Of a DNA stretch of 59,657 nt, positions 34,532-43,290 are shown in pieces. Made by a program: the position numbers and the translations under genes. Source of the stretch: Gracilaria domingensis (lineage: Eukaryota; Rhodophyta; Florideophyceae; Gracilariales; Gracilariaceae); NCBI GenBank assembly GCA_022539475.1, contig VCMS01000157.1:125819-185475 (forward strand). Reading direction: 5' to 3'. The notes below the pieces were generated by a model that was given only the letters and a program-made list of their open reading frames with translations, was not told where the DNA came from and did no database searches. Every line of letters starts with the position of its first letter. Within the stretch, counting starts at the first letter, position 1.

Positions 34532-34941
34532 CCAAACTCCATCCTTTTAATTATGGCAATCCGAGTGAAGCTATAAACCGTTCATGTCATTTATGAAGCC
34601 AAAATGGTTCCTTTCATTCTGTATTCAAGCTCCCCGTAACTCGTACTTTACAACTACTTTACAACTCAGGTTCGAAATCAGTTTCATTCATTGCACACTT
34701 TCTACTCTTCCACCTACCTTTCATAAAACATCATCACACTTTGTGGCTTGTCGTCTCATACAAGCCCTATCATTCATTCAGTACAATCACATATCATACA
34801 TTTCGCTCACTTTCACAAAGTGAACCATGTTCCCGTTCTGCGCTTCCCAACCGTTTTTACTTAAGTATCACTCTTTACCCCAGCAGTTCTCCGCCCCATC
34901 TTCCATTTCTATCGTCACACAAAAACATTCGAACACTTGCA

Positions 34942-35844
34942 ATGAACTCCCAGTCCGACATGCCTCCCACTCCGCCTCCGAGTCCCAGATACTCTGACGT
35001 CCCTCAGGCCTCATCTCCCGCCCGAAGGACTCGAGCCGTTATTGTTGGAAGGGGGCGTATAGGTACCATGCTGGCGAACGAAGAAGATACGGTCATTTCC
35101 GCACACGATTTCTGCAGCACGGCTACTACCTCTCATCTTTCTGATGTACCGTCACTAGTTTGTGGAAGAACGAACACCCTGGAGACCGTAATTCAGGCTT
35201 GCCCTTATTCGCTCAGAGAGAATCTCGTTTTCTTCCAGAATGAAGACATCATACCATTGCTTTCGAAGCTCGGTGTAGACAAATGTTCAAAAGTTGTCTT
35301 ATACGTTCGTGTCCCCTCAAGAAACGCAGCTCCGCAGGATGGTGTCACTCCTCAAAGTCCGGATGGTCTCACTGTTGCAACAGGAAAGTGGGCCTCCAAC
35401 GTTGCAGACAGGTTTAGGTCTATGGGTCTCACTTGCGGGGTTGTCGACGAAGACACATTTCTCGTAAGCTATTATGAGAAGCTCGTGTGGCTATCATCGT
35501 TCAACATCGTCGGGGCCCCAAGAGGTTTCATTCCTATGGACGTAGTCGCTACGCAGTGCAGTACGGTTGTGCTCACAATAATGAAAGAGCTGTTGAAGAT
35601 AGTTTCGCTTAAGACAGGTACTACTTTCAACCTGGAAGAGACCGTTGGGCAACTTCTTGCATATGGGAAAACTCTCGTTGGCTTCCCTACTTCTTTCTCC
35701 GACTTTCAGTTTAGGAACGCGTACTTCTACGACTTTTCCCGCCAAGAAAGGAACATTGTACGCCGTGACCCCGCTCCTTTTCATACAAACTACGTCAACG
35801 TTGTTAAGGAAAAGTTATCCCCGTCCCCATTCCCCCAGATTTGA
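34942..35844 (+). CDS. Rossmann-fold protein resembling ketopantoate-reductase-type enzymes, unit 1 copy
   Basis: A 300-residue protein from MNSQSDMPPTPPPSP. After a Pro-rich leader, RAVIVGRGRIGTML (near residue 38) has the G-x-G-x-x-G of an NAD(P)-binding fold. SLRENLVFFQNEDIIP, VDEDTFLVSYYEKLVWLSSF and a C-terminal helical domain follow. The R-E-N-L-V-F-F-Q-N block and the E-K-L-(V/I)-W block resemble the ApbA/PanE-like reductase family in algae and plants. The substrate is not predictable. Differences from unit 2 are substitutions such as RIG versus RLG. Near-identity of both copies with an intact frame suggests recent duplication or constraint. A short AT-rich intergenic region follows. 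Confidence 0.6.
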   Translation: MNSQSDMPPTPPPSPRYSDVPQASSPARRTRAVIVGRGRIGTMLANEEDTVISAHDFCSTATTSHLSDVPSLVCGRTNTLETVIQACPYSLRENLVFFQNEDIIPLLSKLGVDKCSKVVLYVRVPSRNAAPQDGVTPQSPDGLTVATGKWASNVADRFRSMGLTCGVVDEDTFLVSYYEKLVWLSSFNIVGAPRGFIPMDVVATQCSTVVLTIMKELLKIVSLKTGTTFNLEETVGQLLAYGKTLVGFPTSFSDFQFRNAYFYDFSRQERNIVRRDPAPFHTNYVNVVKEKLSPSPFPQI

Positions 35845-36471
35845 GGTTAGAACACATGACTTTTCGGTGTTGTAAACCTTTTAGAGATAGTTAAACATAA
35901 AAGTTACTTTATCGAAATGACCTGTTCCTATTACATTACTTATATTGTTCGTCCTTCTGTGGTTCAAATATGCCCCTTTAAATCCTACATCCGTTATCAC
36001 TAATACTTCGCTAAGATTTTGCTAGATAGAAAATGGTCATTCCATATCATTAAAGTGCACGATACTAGTAACGAAACAAGTACAAAAATTGTGATATTTC
36101 TGAAGAACTAAGCGTTTGCATTACTTGAGGCACCCGTATAAAGTAAGGTAAACCTTTTATGGGTTTCAACCCATAATGGAGGTTGTTTTACTGATCTTGA
36201 TTTCTAAGCTCATGTTGAAGATATTCATAGTTTTCTTTACCCACTTGAACCCGTACATATAATTTATGACTAAATCATCCTTTCTTTACTTCAAATCGAT
36301 GCAAAAACTTCTCCTCCTAGTAACGTTTTAAAACAGTACTACAATACCCGTATATGGTCGTTCTTAGACTCTTTTTATACTACGAAACACCTTGTGAACA
36401 TCAATCACATCCTTCTCATTCGTATACCCACACCCATTTGCAAAACGAACCCTTTCGAAAGCTTTCAAAAC
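35845..36471. other. AT-rich intergenic region (unit 1)
   Basis: Matches unit 2 at 50233-50859 almost base for base. No ORF. It must hold the 3' end of the reductase-like gene and the promoter and leader of the HAD-like gene. Confidence 0.5.
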
Positions 36472-36951
36472 ATGTATAACTCAGAAGTTAGAGCCCAAGA
36501 AGTAACTCCTCAGCAGCTGGCTAACGAAATATTCGAAAATGGCTACGCCGTGATTAGTGATGTTGACGGTACTCTGAAAAGAGCTGGGGAGAACATTCCT
36601 GCCGAAACAGTCAAATGCATGAAGTACATCAACGCACGCGTTGGTTTCGGAATTGCTACTGGGCGAGATATAGAGGATGCCGAGAGTTTCATGGAGCACC
36701 TGGGTGGCTACACTTTTGGCATCTCTGGAAACCAAGGCGCACGGGTGAGATTATGCAATGGTACCGAAATTGATCAGGACCTTGACAGGGAAGGCTACGA
36801 AAGATGTGCAGCCGAACTTGAGAGACTTGCACTCTCCTTAAATGAATCGCACGGACTTCACGAAGAGCGTCAACTTCATGTACATTGGACTGTCGAAGTG
36901 GAAAACAGAAGTTATCCACAATTTCGCAACTTTTATCGCCGGGATAGATAA
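36472..36951 (+). pseudogene. HAD-family phosphatase-like gene A, unit 1 copy: truncated and chimeric
   Basis: The N-terminal half is identical to unit 2 HAD-A except for one substitution (LCNGTE versus LCNDTE). It includes VISDVDGTL (nucleophile motif) and GIATGRD (motif II). Near 36873 it lacks 41 bases present in unit 2, resumes for about 40 bases in a shifted frame, and at 36915 switches to antisense DNA of the HAD-B gene. The reading frame ends at 36951 in that foreign DNA. Motifs III and IV are lost, so a phosphatase activity is not expected. The joint carries short shared bases (TCCACAA), as in a microhomology-mediated deletion. Confidence 0.8.
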
Positions 36952-37040
36952 CAAACGCATCCATCTTCTGCAACAGGTCCCCAATAGCAGAAGCCACTTC
37001 TTCTCTCCACTGCCACAGTTTGTTGTACACGAAATTGGAA
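36915..37040 (-). pseudogene. Fragment of HAD-family gene B
   Basis: About 125 bases match 52062-52185 (minus-strand HAD-B coding sequence covering FVYNKLWQWKEEV and KMDAFFIYPGDKSCEIVD). The left neighbour is HAD-A sense DNA and the right neighbour is ParB-like-gene DNA. The fragment therefore sits between two deletion joints and proves that unit 1 once had the unit 2 gene order. Confidence 0.8.
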
Positions 37041-37979
37041 TTGAGGTTCACCTTTGGTACCTTCTGACGAATTCGTCTGTACGTCTTGCTCCGAGTAGAT
37101 GTCCCTTGTGTTCCAGACCGCTCGCCAGAAACACTTGAACGTGCCATTCTTGCGGACAGAAGCACAACGTCATCTTCCTGCTGCTCCGCAGTTTCTGGTG
37201 CAGTTTGGGGTACAGATGGACCAGCTCCTTGTGCGGATTGCGCATCCGCGTCTGGAAGGGGACCTTTTATGATCTCATCTTCCTCCTCTTGCACAGCCGT
37301 CCCCTGCTGAACCGTCTGTTTCGACGCAGAAGATCCCCTTGTGTCGACGGTTTGATTCATCGCAGGAGAAGCCCTTTTCGACGCAGTGGGCTTCGTAACG
37401 GAGGTAGACTTTGTTTGACCTGTCCGCTTCGTAGCTGGGGATGCTCTCGTCTTCATACACCGCTTCGTAACAGACGACGGACCTGCCCGTGGAGGTGCTA
37501 CTGATGCGCTACCTCTCGGTGTTGATGAACTTCGAATTGGCTCCGTGCGGCTTGTCGGCGTCATCACCTCACTCATAGCGCTCACCGTTCCTCGCTTGGA
37601 CGCCGGAATGCTGGCTGCTACCGGTTCCATCATTTTCTCATCCCAAGGAGAGGCCGTCCGGAGATCCTGAATATATTGTGGAAGATCCAGGCCCTCCGCC
37701 CGTAAGGAAGAACGTCTGACCGCTTCGACTGATGAGAATATTATGAACCATCACAAGACCTGGTCCAGCTTCCCCAGCAACTAGAAAAATCAGAAAAGAA
37801 ATATATTAGTGGAAGATCCAGGCCCCTGAACTGCCTCGACTGTGTCCATCACAAGGCTGTCCATATCAACTCCTTCACTCTTCCATCTGCAGAAACCCGC
37901 ATTCCATCTGCATAATCGAGTGCTCCGCCGAGTGCGAGAGTCACGCTTGCGTACGCTCTCGAACACGAGTTGCCTTCAT
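37041..37979 (-). pseudogene. ParB-like gene, 5' part only, unit 1 copy
   Basis: This matches unit 2 from 55951 to 56879 and covers only the N-terminal, Ser/Thr/Lys-rich half (KRTGQTKSTS, KRASPAMNQTV, QTVQQGTAVQEEEDE). The ParB/sulfiredoxin-fold domain that follows in unit 2 is deleted. The start region at 37979 (MKATRVRERTQ) is frame-broken by a one-base loss and runs into a TGA within about 13 codons. A short insertion (about 37785-37860) replaces bases found in unit 2. It cannot make the ParB-like protein. Confidence 0.75.
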
Positions 37980-38402
37980 GTTGAACAGCTATTGCAGTGA
38001 AAGTGTATATCAACAATACGTTCGCTCTGGACGATACAAGAACGGATGCGAGCCTTTTAAATGGCGACTTACGCTGGGCACCCCCGCTTTCGGCAGCTCC
38101 TCCCAGCGCACTGCCAGTCTCGTCCGTGTCCTGTCCGTGGCCGCTCGCACACTGATTGTACGCTTTAGAGTCGTGGAGTTCGCGCAATGATGACTCACGC
38201 GAGCAATGGTCGCGCTCTCTAATCATGCTCTTCAAATGCTTTGCATAGTAGTCAAGAGTACACTCATTCACTTCCATGTACAGCCTACTCCCGCAAATAC
38301 ACGTGGACAGCGGCGCCAACGTACCGGCGGCCGGGTGTAGCGAAATCACTGCGCGGCGGCGTGTTTTGGGAGGTCCCGGGAAGGCGCCGAAATGTGGCCA
38401 GA
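37980..38402. promoter_or_regulatory. Promoter region of ParB-like gene, unit 1
   Basis: Matches unit 2 56880-57300. A TTTAAA core (about 38056) sits in a block of about 95 bases, the same block found in inverted orientation upstream of the gene at 58287. Downstream toward the array the sequence reads GTGTAGCGAAATCACTG, the outer end of the inverted-repeat structure that closes at about 39006. Confidence 0.5.
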
Positions 38403-39006
38403 ACGTGCCCGCGAGGGGGGGGGTCGGTCGTGTTAGGGTAGGTACCCTAACACGACCGGACCACCCCGCCCGCGGGCATAAATCGCACATTTTCAAAAAA
38501 TCGTCCAAAACGTGCCCGCGGGCGGGGGGGTCCGGTCGTGTTAGGGTAGCTACCCTAACACGACCGACCCCCCGCGCCCGCGGGCATAAAATCGCAGATT
38601 TTTCAAAAAATCGTCCAAAACGTGCCCGCGGGCGGGGGGGTCCGGTCGTGTTAGGGTAGCTACCCTAACACGACCGACCCCCCGCGCCCGCGGGCATAAA
38701 ATCGCACATTTTTCAAAAAATCGTCCAAGACGTGCCCGCGGGCTCGGGGGTCCGGTCGTGTTAGGGTAGCTACCTTAACACGACCGACCCCCCCCCCTTT
38801 CCCGCCCGCGGGCATAATATCGCACATTTTTCAAAAAATTGCCCAAAACGTGCCCGCGGGCGGGGGGGTCCGGTCGTGTTAGGGTAGCTACCCTAACACG
38901 ACCGACCCCCTCCGCCCGCGGGCACGTTCTGGCCACATTTTGGCACCCTCCGGAGACCTTCCAAAGCACTCCTCCCGGCTCTTCTGGCAGTGATTTCGCT
39001 GCACAC
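38335..39006. repeat. Foldback structure enclosing the hairpin array, unit 1
   Basis: The left arm begins AGCGAAATCACTG and includes TTTTGGGAGGTC...GGCC..GAACGTGCCCGCG. The right arm ends CAGTGATTTCGCT and carries the complement, with GGAGACC, CCTCCCGG and GGCCACATTTTGG. The arms are about 75 bases each and imperfect, and they flank the five-unit hairpin array. It could be a MITE-like insertion or the shaped end of a DNA transposon. Confidence 0.6.
38403..38935. repeat. Array of five long GC-rich palindromes, about 112 bases apart
   Basis: Each unit has CGTGCCCGCGGGCGGGGGG, then a palindrome whose arms are CGGTCGTGTTAGGGTA and its complement around a 2-base centre, then CCCCCCGC(C)CGCGGGC, then an AT-rich spacer with TTTTTCAAAAAATCG. 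Palindrome centres fall near 38441, 38549, 38658, 38770 and 38887. The outer G-run and C-run also pair, so each unit can form a hairpin of about 75 bases. The units differ by one to a few bases. Similar units occur in unit 2 (57290-57480 and 57765-57945). Confidence 0.85.
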
Positions 39007-40167
39007 GCCGTGCACACATATCAAACTAGAGAAAACTAGCGCTTCACACCCACTTGATCCGCGACTTTTAGCACAATACGCGACCTTTGCAATAGCTCCG
39101 AATTGCGACGTGGCCGACATCAGAGCGAATACCTGGGCAACCCAAGTCTCTGAATCTTCTGCGCTTACCAATACAGTGGAAAACTTTGGCTTTCTACTGG
39201 GACCAAATGCTGGAGAAGCGAAGACACGTTGGATGATGGGGTATTTGGGTCGTCCAAGCTTAAGTGCCTTAGAAGACGAATCGAATTGTTCAAGAGTCGG
39301 AACGAAACCGCCTCTCACGAGGGCCGAATTCACCAGAGTTATCCTTGTCTTTTCTGGGAAGTATGTAATAGAGTGCTCATCCAGTGTTTCTTTCACGAGA
39401 CTGAGGAAAGGAGGAAGGGCCTGTTCACCAATTTGATCAAGAATCGACCTGGTGTCCGTACTTGAAAACACATCTCTAACAGCAGTCCATATTTTTGAAC
39501 TGGACATACTTGAAACACAATGTTGAAGAGCTCGTAAAGTGAAAGAACGCCCTCTCATTGCAAACCGAGGAAGCTGTGTGGAAGTGCCTGGTAAACCTGG
39601 ATTACGCTGGTAAGGAGTATTGCCATTCCATTGCTTTCTGACATGTCCGTGCTCAATGGAGCGAATAGTCTCCTCCACAGCCGTTGCTGTTCTTCTGGAC
39701 GTCTTTTTGTAGTGTCTCTTAAATAGCAGGTGTGCATGTTCGTATATGCCTGCGTCGTAGTACTTGATACTTCCCAGACGGCGAATATCGTCCACGAGAT
39801 GATCGAGAAGATGAAACTTCAGAGTTCCCAGTCTGGAGGGATGACAATCCGCCAGAGTCTTTGTTGCGGAACGCTTGAAGGCTTCAATCTCCGAACTAAG
39901 ACACAGGAGAGAGCTTTCAGTCCAATACGGGTCACGATTGTATCTGAATAAGGTCGAAAGCAAGTCCGAGTACTGAGAGAAAACGGTTGTGATTGCATGG
40001 GCATTCTTGGTGTCCTTGCTTGTGAGTTCTCGCTTCGACACCTTTCGCACTTTACGATGATGGTGGGCTGGTAATCTAACCGATCCCTTTCCTGCTTCTT
40101 CTTCCGTTTGCGAGTTACTAGGTCCCTCGACTTTTCTAGCGCAACGTTTCTGTTTTGCTCTTATCAA
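38940..40167 (-). pseudogene. Transposase-like protein C-terminal part
   Basis: An open frame of about 410 codons without an ATG; the first codon is TTG and a TAG lies upstream. LSTLFRYNRDPYWTESS, LGTLKFHLLDHLVDDIRRLGS, YYDAGIYEHAHLLFKRHYKKTSRRTATAVEETI form the His/Asp/Tyr-rich block seen near the C-terminus of fungal and oomycete CACTA/Plavaka-like transposases (K-x-H-x-L-x-H, D-D-I-R, Y-E-H, F-K-x-x-Y). The catalytic N-terminal domain is absent. The C-terminus (CEALVFSSLICVHGVCSEITA) runs directly into the foldback arm, where the frame continues into repeat DNA. A remnant of the same C-terminus is at 57960-58134 in unit 2. Confidence 0.55.
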
Positions 40168-40621
40168 TGGTACGTTCTATCGCATTTCAACTGTATCCAA
40201 CGGAGCATTGACTAACTTATGGATACTTTCTGCTTGCGTATACAGGTACACGACCAATTTCATTTCGTCTCTCAAGATCGATCTCTGGCTGTTCGGGATA
40301 GGCGATTCTGGTACTTGGTTGGGACATAGGCTGCTCTCTCGTTTATCCCATCTTGCGGTATGTTTTCTGCATGGGCATTCTTGGTGTCCTTGCTTGTGAG
40401 TTCTCGCTTCGACATTTTTCGCGCTTTACGATGATGGTGGGCTGGTAATCTAACCGATCCCTTTCCTGCTTCTTCTTCCGTTTGCGAGTTACTAGGTCCC
40501 TCGACTTTTCTAGCGCAACGTTTCTGTTTTGCTTTATCAATGGTACGTTCCATCGCATTTCAAATGTATCCAACGGATCATTGACTAACTTATGGATACT
40601 TTCTGCTTGCGTATACAGGTA
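39994..40621. repeat. Direct repeat of about 254 bases, 374 bases apart
   Basis: 39994-40247 and 40368-40621 are nearly identical (both from TGCATGGGCATTCTTGG to GCGTATACAGGT). The block covers the N-terminal segment of the transposase-like ORF on the minus strand (KRCARKVEGPSNSQTEEE). The distal copy keeps an ATG (MERTIDKAKQKR) where the proximal copy has ATA. The intervening 120 bases contain a fragment with KYQNRLSRTARDRS. This looks like a partial tandem duplication that displaced the gene's 5' end. Confidence 0.75.
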
Positions 40622-40664
40622 AATGACTTTTGATGCGAACGTAGCTCACGAGTTGCAGGTGCAG

Positions 40665-40750
40665 GTTCCTCAAGTAGGGAACCATGCATCTGGGCATGGT
40701 TCCCTACATGAGGAACGGAGAGGATGAGGCGCTTCGCGCCTCATCCTCTC
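40665..40750. repeat. Two adjacent hairpins
   Basis: Hairpin 1 (40665-40716) has arms GTTCCTCA(A)GTAGGGAACCATGC and its near-perfect complement with a five-base loop. Hairpin 2 (40718-40750) has perfect 15-base arms GAGAGGATGAGGCGC with a TTC loop. Only one base lies between them. They are not ORF-related. They sit 500 bases inside the right end of unit 1. Confidence 0.85.
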
Positions 40751-41114
40751 GGAGTGCGTATTTGTTCTACCGATACAGCCGATGGTGGACGTGCAGTATG
40801 CGGCATCTGCCGCAGATTGCGCCTACACCCGCTCCATCATGGGGATATGGTACATGTAATATAGCGAAGTAGTGGTTAGCAAAAGCGGTCGATAGAAGAA
40901 TAGATACGAATAAAGCGGTATGATTTCATAATGGGCATCATCTGTACTAGCACTAGTATTCCATGCGTTGCAGGGTATCATTCCGCAGAAGGTATCGTGT
41001 AATGTGCACCTTAATGGAAACTGAACCTAGACTTCGCGAAATACAGTTCAGGTATCCCTCGACTAAAGAACTAGCACGAGTGGAAAACCCACCAGTATTT
41101 ACTGCACAGCGATT

Positions 41115-41246
41115 CTGGACGACCCAAGCAATTATCTGCAAATTTTGAAATAATTGATCTCGATATTTTTTCAAAAAATTTACTGGACGACCCTTGCCAA
41201 TTTCTGGACGACCCTCGCCAAAAACTAGCATCTGCAAGAGACAGAC
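41115..41246. repeat. Subterminal repeats and right terminal repeat of unit 1
   Basis: CTGGACGACCC occurs three times on the plus strand (41115-41125, 41183-41193, 41204-41214), each followed by an AAGC/TTGC/TCGC variant. Short repeated motifs near transposon ends are the usual binding sites of CACTA-type transposases. The element then ends ATCTGCAAGAGACAGAC at 41246, after which Gypsy RT coding sequence resumes. Confidence 0.6.
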
Positions 41247-43050
41247 GCTGCGAAATTCGGAACGAAACGCCGATATACATTACAAAGACCCAGAAAACTG
41301 CGAAGTTCCGTTTGTGTCGTGGGTGTTTCGCTTCTTTCAGCGACTTCACGCGAATTGCGTCAACCGAGAGCTGTCCAGGTCGGATGATATGCCCTAGGTA
41401 TTTGACAGAATCTGTAAAGAACTCGCACTTCTTGAGTTTTAATATGATACCCGCGTCCTTGAGGACTCTCATAACGTCTCGGACGTGTGTCTAGTGGTCA
41501 TCCAGGTTATCAAAGAATACGATAATATCGTCAAGATACACCAAGCAGGTTTTCCACATGAATCAAGCCAAGAGGATATCGATAGCACTCTGAAACGTAG
41601 CTGGTGCGTTGGTTAATCCCAACGGCATTCGTTTAAACCTGTACAAGCCATGGTGACACACAGAAGCCGTTTTGTCTTTATCCTTCTCACGGATCGGAAC
41701 TTGCCAGTATCCCCAATTGGCGTATAAGGCAGTAAATACTGTAGCACTCCTTATTGAGTCAATGTATTCGTCCATTCTGCGTATAGGGTACACGTCTTTG
41801 ACGGTGACCGAATTAAGACTACGGTAGTCGATGCAGAATCGCCATGTACCATCTACTTTCGGAACTAGCACCACTGGTGAGGCCCAGGCAGATTGAGCTG
41901 CCTCAATGACGCCAGCGCGTAACATTTTCTCGACCTGAGATCGTTCTTCTTCCCTTGCTGTGGGACCAGCCTGGTACGGCTGTTGCGAAATGGGGCCAGT
42001 ACCTGGAAGTAGGTCAATACGATGTTCCGTGATTCCAATTGTCCCGAAGGATCCGTCCCACATGGGTGTGAATTCCCTTAGCATTTCTCCTAACTTATCT
42101 CTATGAGATTCAGGTACATGATCAAAATTCAACCGTTCCAGTTCCTTGACAGGGTCTGTGTCTGCTGTCCCTGGTTGTAATGCGTTACCCTCGGTGGGTG
42201 GCAGTGACTCAGTAATTGGGTTCACTGGTTTAATCGATGCGGTAGAAGCGTTCACCGCTGTTCCCTCCTCCTGCTCAGCATCGGTTATACTGAGAACATC
42301 CGCAACAGGTATCTTCGTCGGCACGATGGCAACAGGGTGTTGGAGAGTGGTGCCAAGAATTTGGTTTTTGGCTAACCACTGTTGGGTCGTGCCAAAGTTA
42401 GCGACCAAAACTCTGAATGGTTTGTCAGGCTCCACCGAAATTACACCGTTCGCTAAAGCAAGTTGCTTCTGATCATACAATGGTGGCAACGGTTGTACCA
42501 CGCGTAGACCAGACTGCTTGGTAGTTATGGTGACCCAAACTTGAGATTCCGCAGGGATTGCGAGGGACTTTGCTACACGGAGTTTCGACGATACCGGACT
42601 GACGGTTGGGACTTTCTGTGCAGCAGGGAGCAGAACGCGCTTGCATGTAGCTCTCTTCAGCGGCTTCCTTACAATCAGTATTTCGTGACCATTGTTCATG
42701 GTAACAACTCGAGCTCGAGGGCGAATCGCTTTAACAAAACGATCACAAAAGTCAGAAACGAGTATTACTGGTGCGGCAATGCTTTTGCAAACCTTGAAAT
42801 CCACTTTAACCATACAGGTTCCTAATCGTACCATGAGAGTTATGTTCCCAAGAGTACGCAACGGGTTGTTATTGGCATCCGCGATGTCTAAGCCTGGACC
42901 AAGGCGAATTTCGTCCCGTAACGCGGGTGGTACCAACTCGAGGTGAGTCAGGTTCGGTGCAGCTGCTGTATCCAACACAGACAACTGTCGAACCATGAAC
43001 TGGTTAGACAAGCCAAGATCGGCATAAACTTTGTAGTTTCTCTGGGCCAT
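41247..43050 (-). pseudogene. Pol 5' half: protease and reverse transcriptase
   Basis: The frame opens at the ATG at 43050 (MAQRNYKVYADLGLSN). The protease region has LSVLDTAAAPNLTHLE (DTAA where D-T/S-G-A is usual), with a VLVSDFCDRFVK block near 42730. RT follows: AGVIEAAQSAWASPVVLVPK, CIDYRSLNSVTVKDVYP, FTALYANWGYWQVP, KRMPLGLTNAPATFQ. After a stop near 41563 comes CLVYLDDIIVFF (catalytic D-D), then KKCEFFTDSVKYLGH and LKEAKHP before the boundary at 41246. The first catalytic Asp of RT motif A is Tyr (TALYANWGY). A TAG interrupts near 41490 (DDH*THV). It is therefore enzymatically dead. Confidence 0.85.
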
Positions 43051-43290
43051 AAAAAGAACTCTTCCGGAACACGGAGATTACGGGACCGTATCCACGGACG
43101 ACGTAGAACCGAAAGGTGTTCTGAGTTCACGTCAGTTTTAGCCGCTTTTCTTGAAAGGATCCTAACAGCTGGGGAGCAAAGCTGTGACGCCTCGGGCGCC
43201 TTCATCTTCGGCTCGGAAGGCGACCCTCTCGTCGGGGAAACTCCCGAAGTCCGTTGTTTGGAACGGGGTTCACCGGTTCGGTGTATGAAC

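Larger units (their letters stand above)
32209..41246. mobile_element. Unit 1: inserted cargo element, internally deleted
   Basis: A 9.0 kb block interrupts the chromovirus pol at the RT/RNase H connection. Its left end (GTCTGTGTTCTGCAAAG) and the reverse complement of its right end (GTCTGTCTCTTGCAGAT) agree at 12 of 17 positions, so it has imperfect terminal inverted repeats. From 32209 to 36914 it is collinear and near-identical to 46584-51345 in unit 2. It then jumps to sequence matching unit 2 at 52062-52185 and again at 55951 onward, so unit 1 has lost the intervening genes. It carries a transposase-like ORF (38940-40167) that unit 2 shows only as a remnant. No clear target-site duplication could be read because the host pol is itself mutated. 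Confidence 0.75.

Noticed and set aside
38425..38458. TTAGGG in the hairpin arms as a telomere repeat
   Set aside because: Only one TTAGGG per arm, not in tandem; more likely part of the palindrome.
38403..38935. CRISPR array
   Set aside because: Repeats are palindromes with nearly identical spacers and no cas genes.
38276..39017. Several Gly/Arg/Pro-rich frames with TCPRAGG and TLTRP repeats
   Set aside because: They are translations of the hairpin array, occur in both strands and all copies, and have no independent support.
32209..41246. Simple segmental duplication of units 1 and 2 with host flanks
   Set aside because: The sequence left of each common block is from different RT positions of different Gypsy elements, so flanks were not copied.
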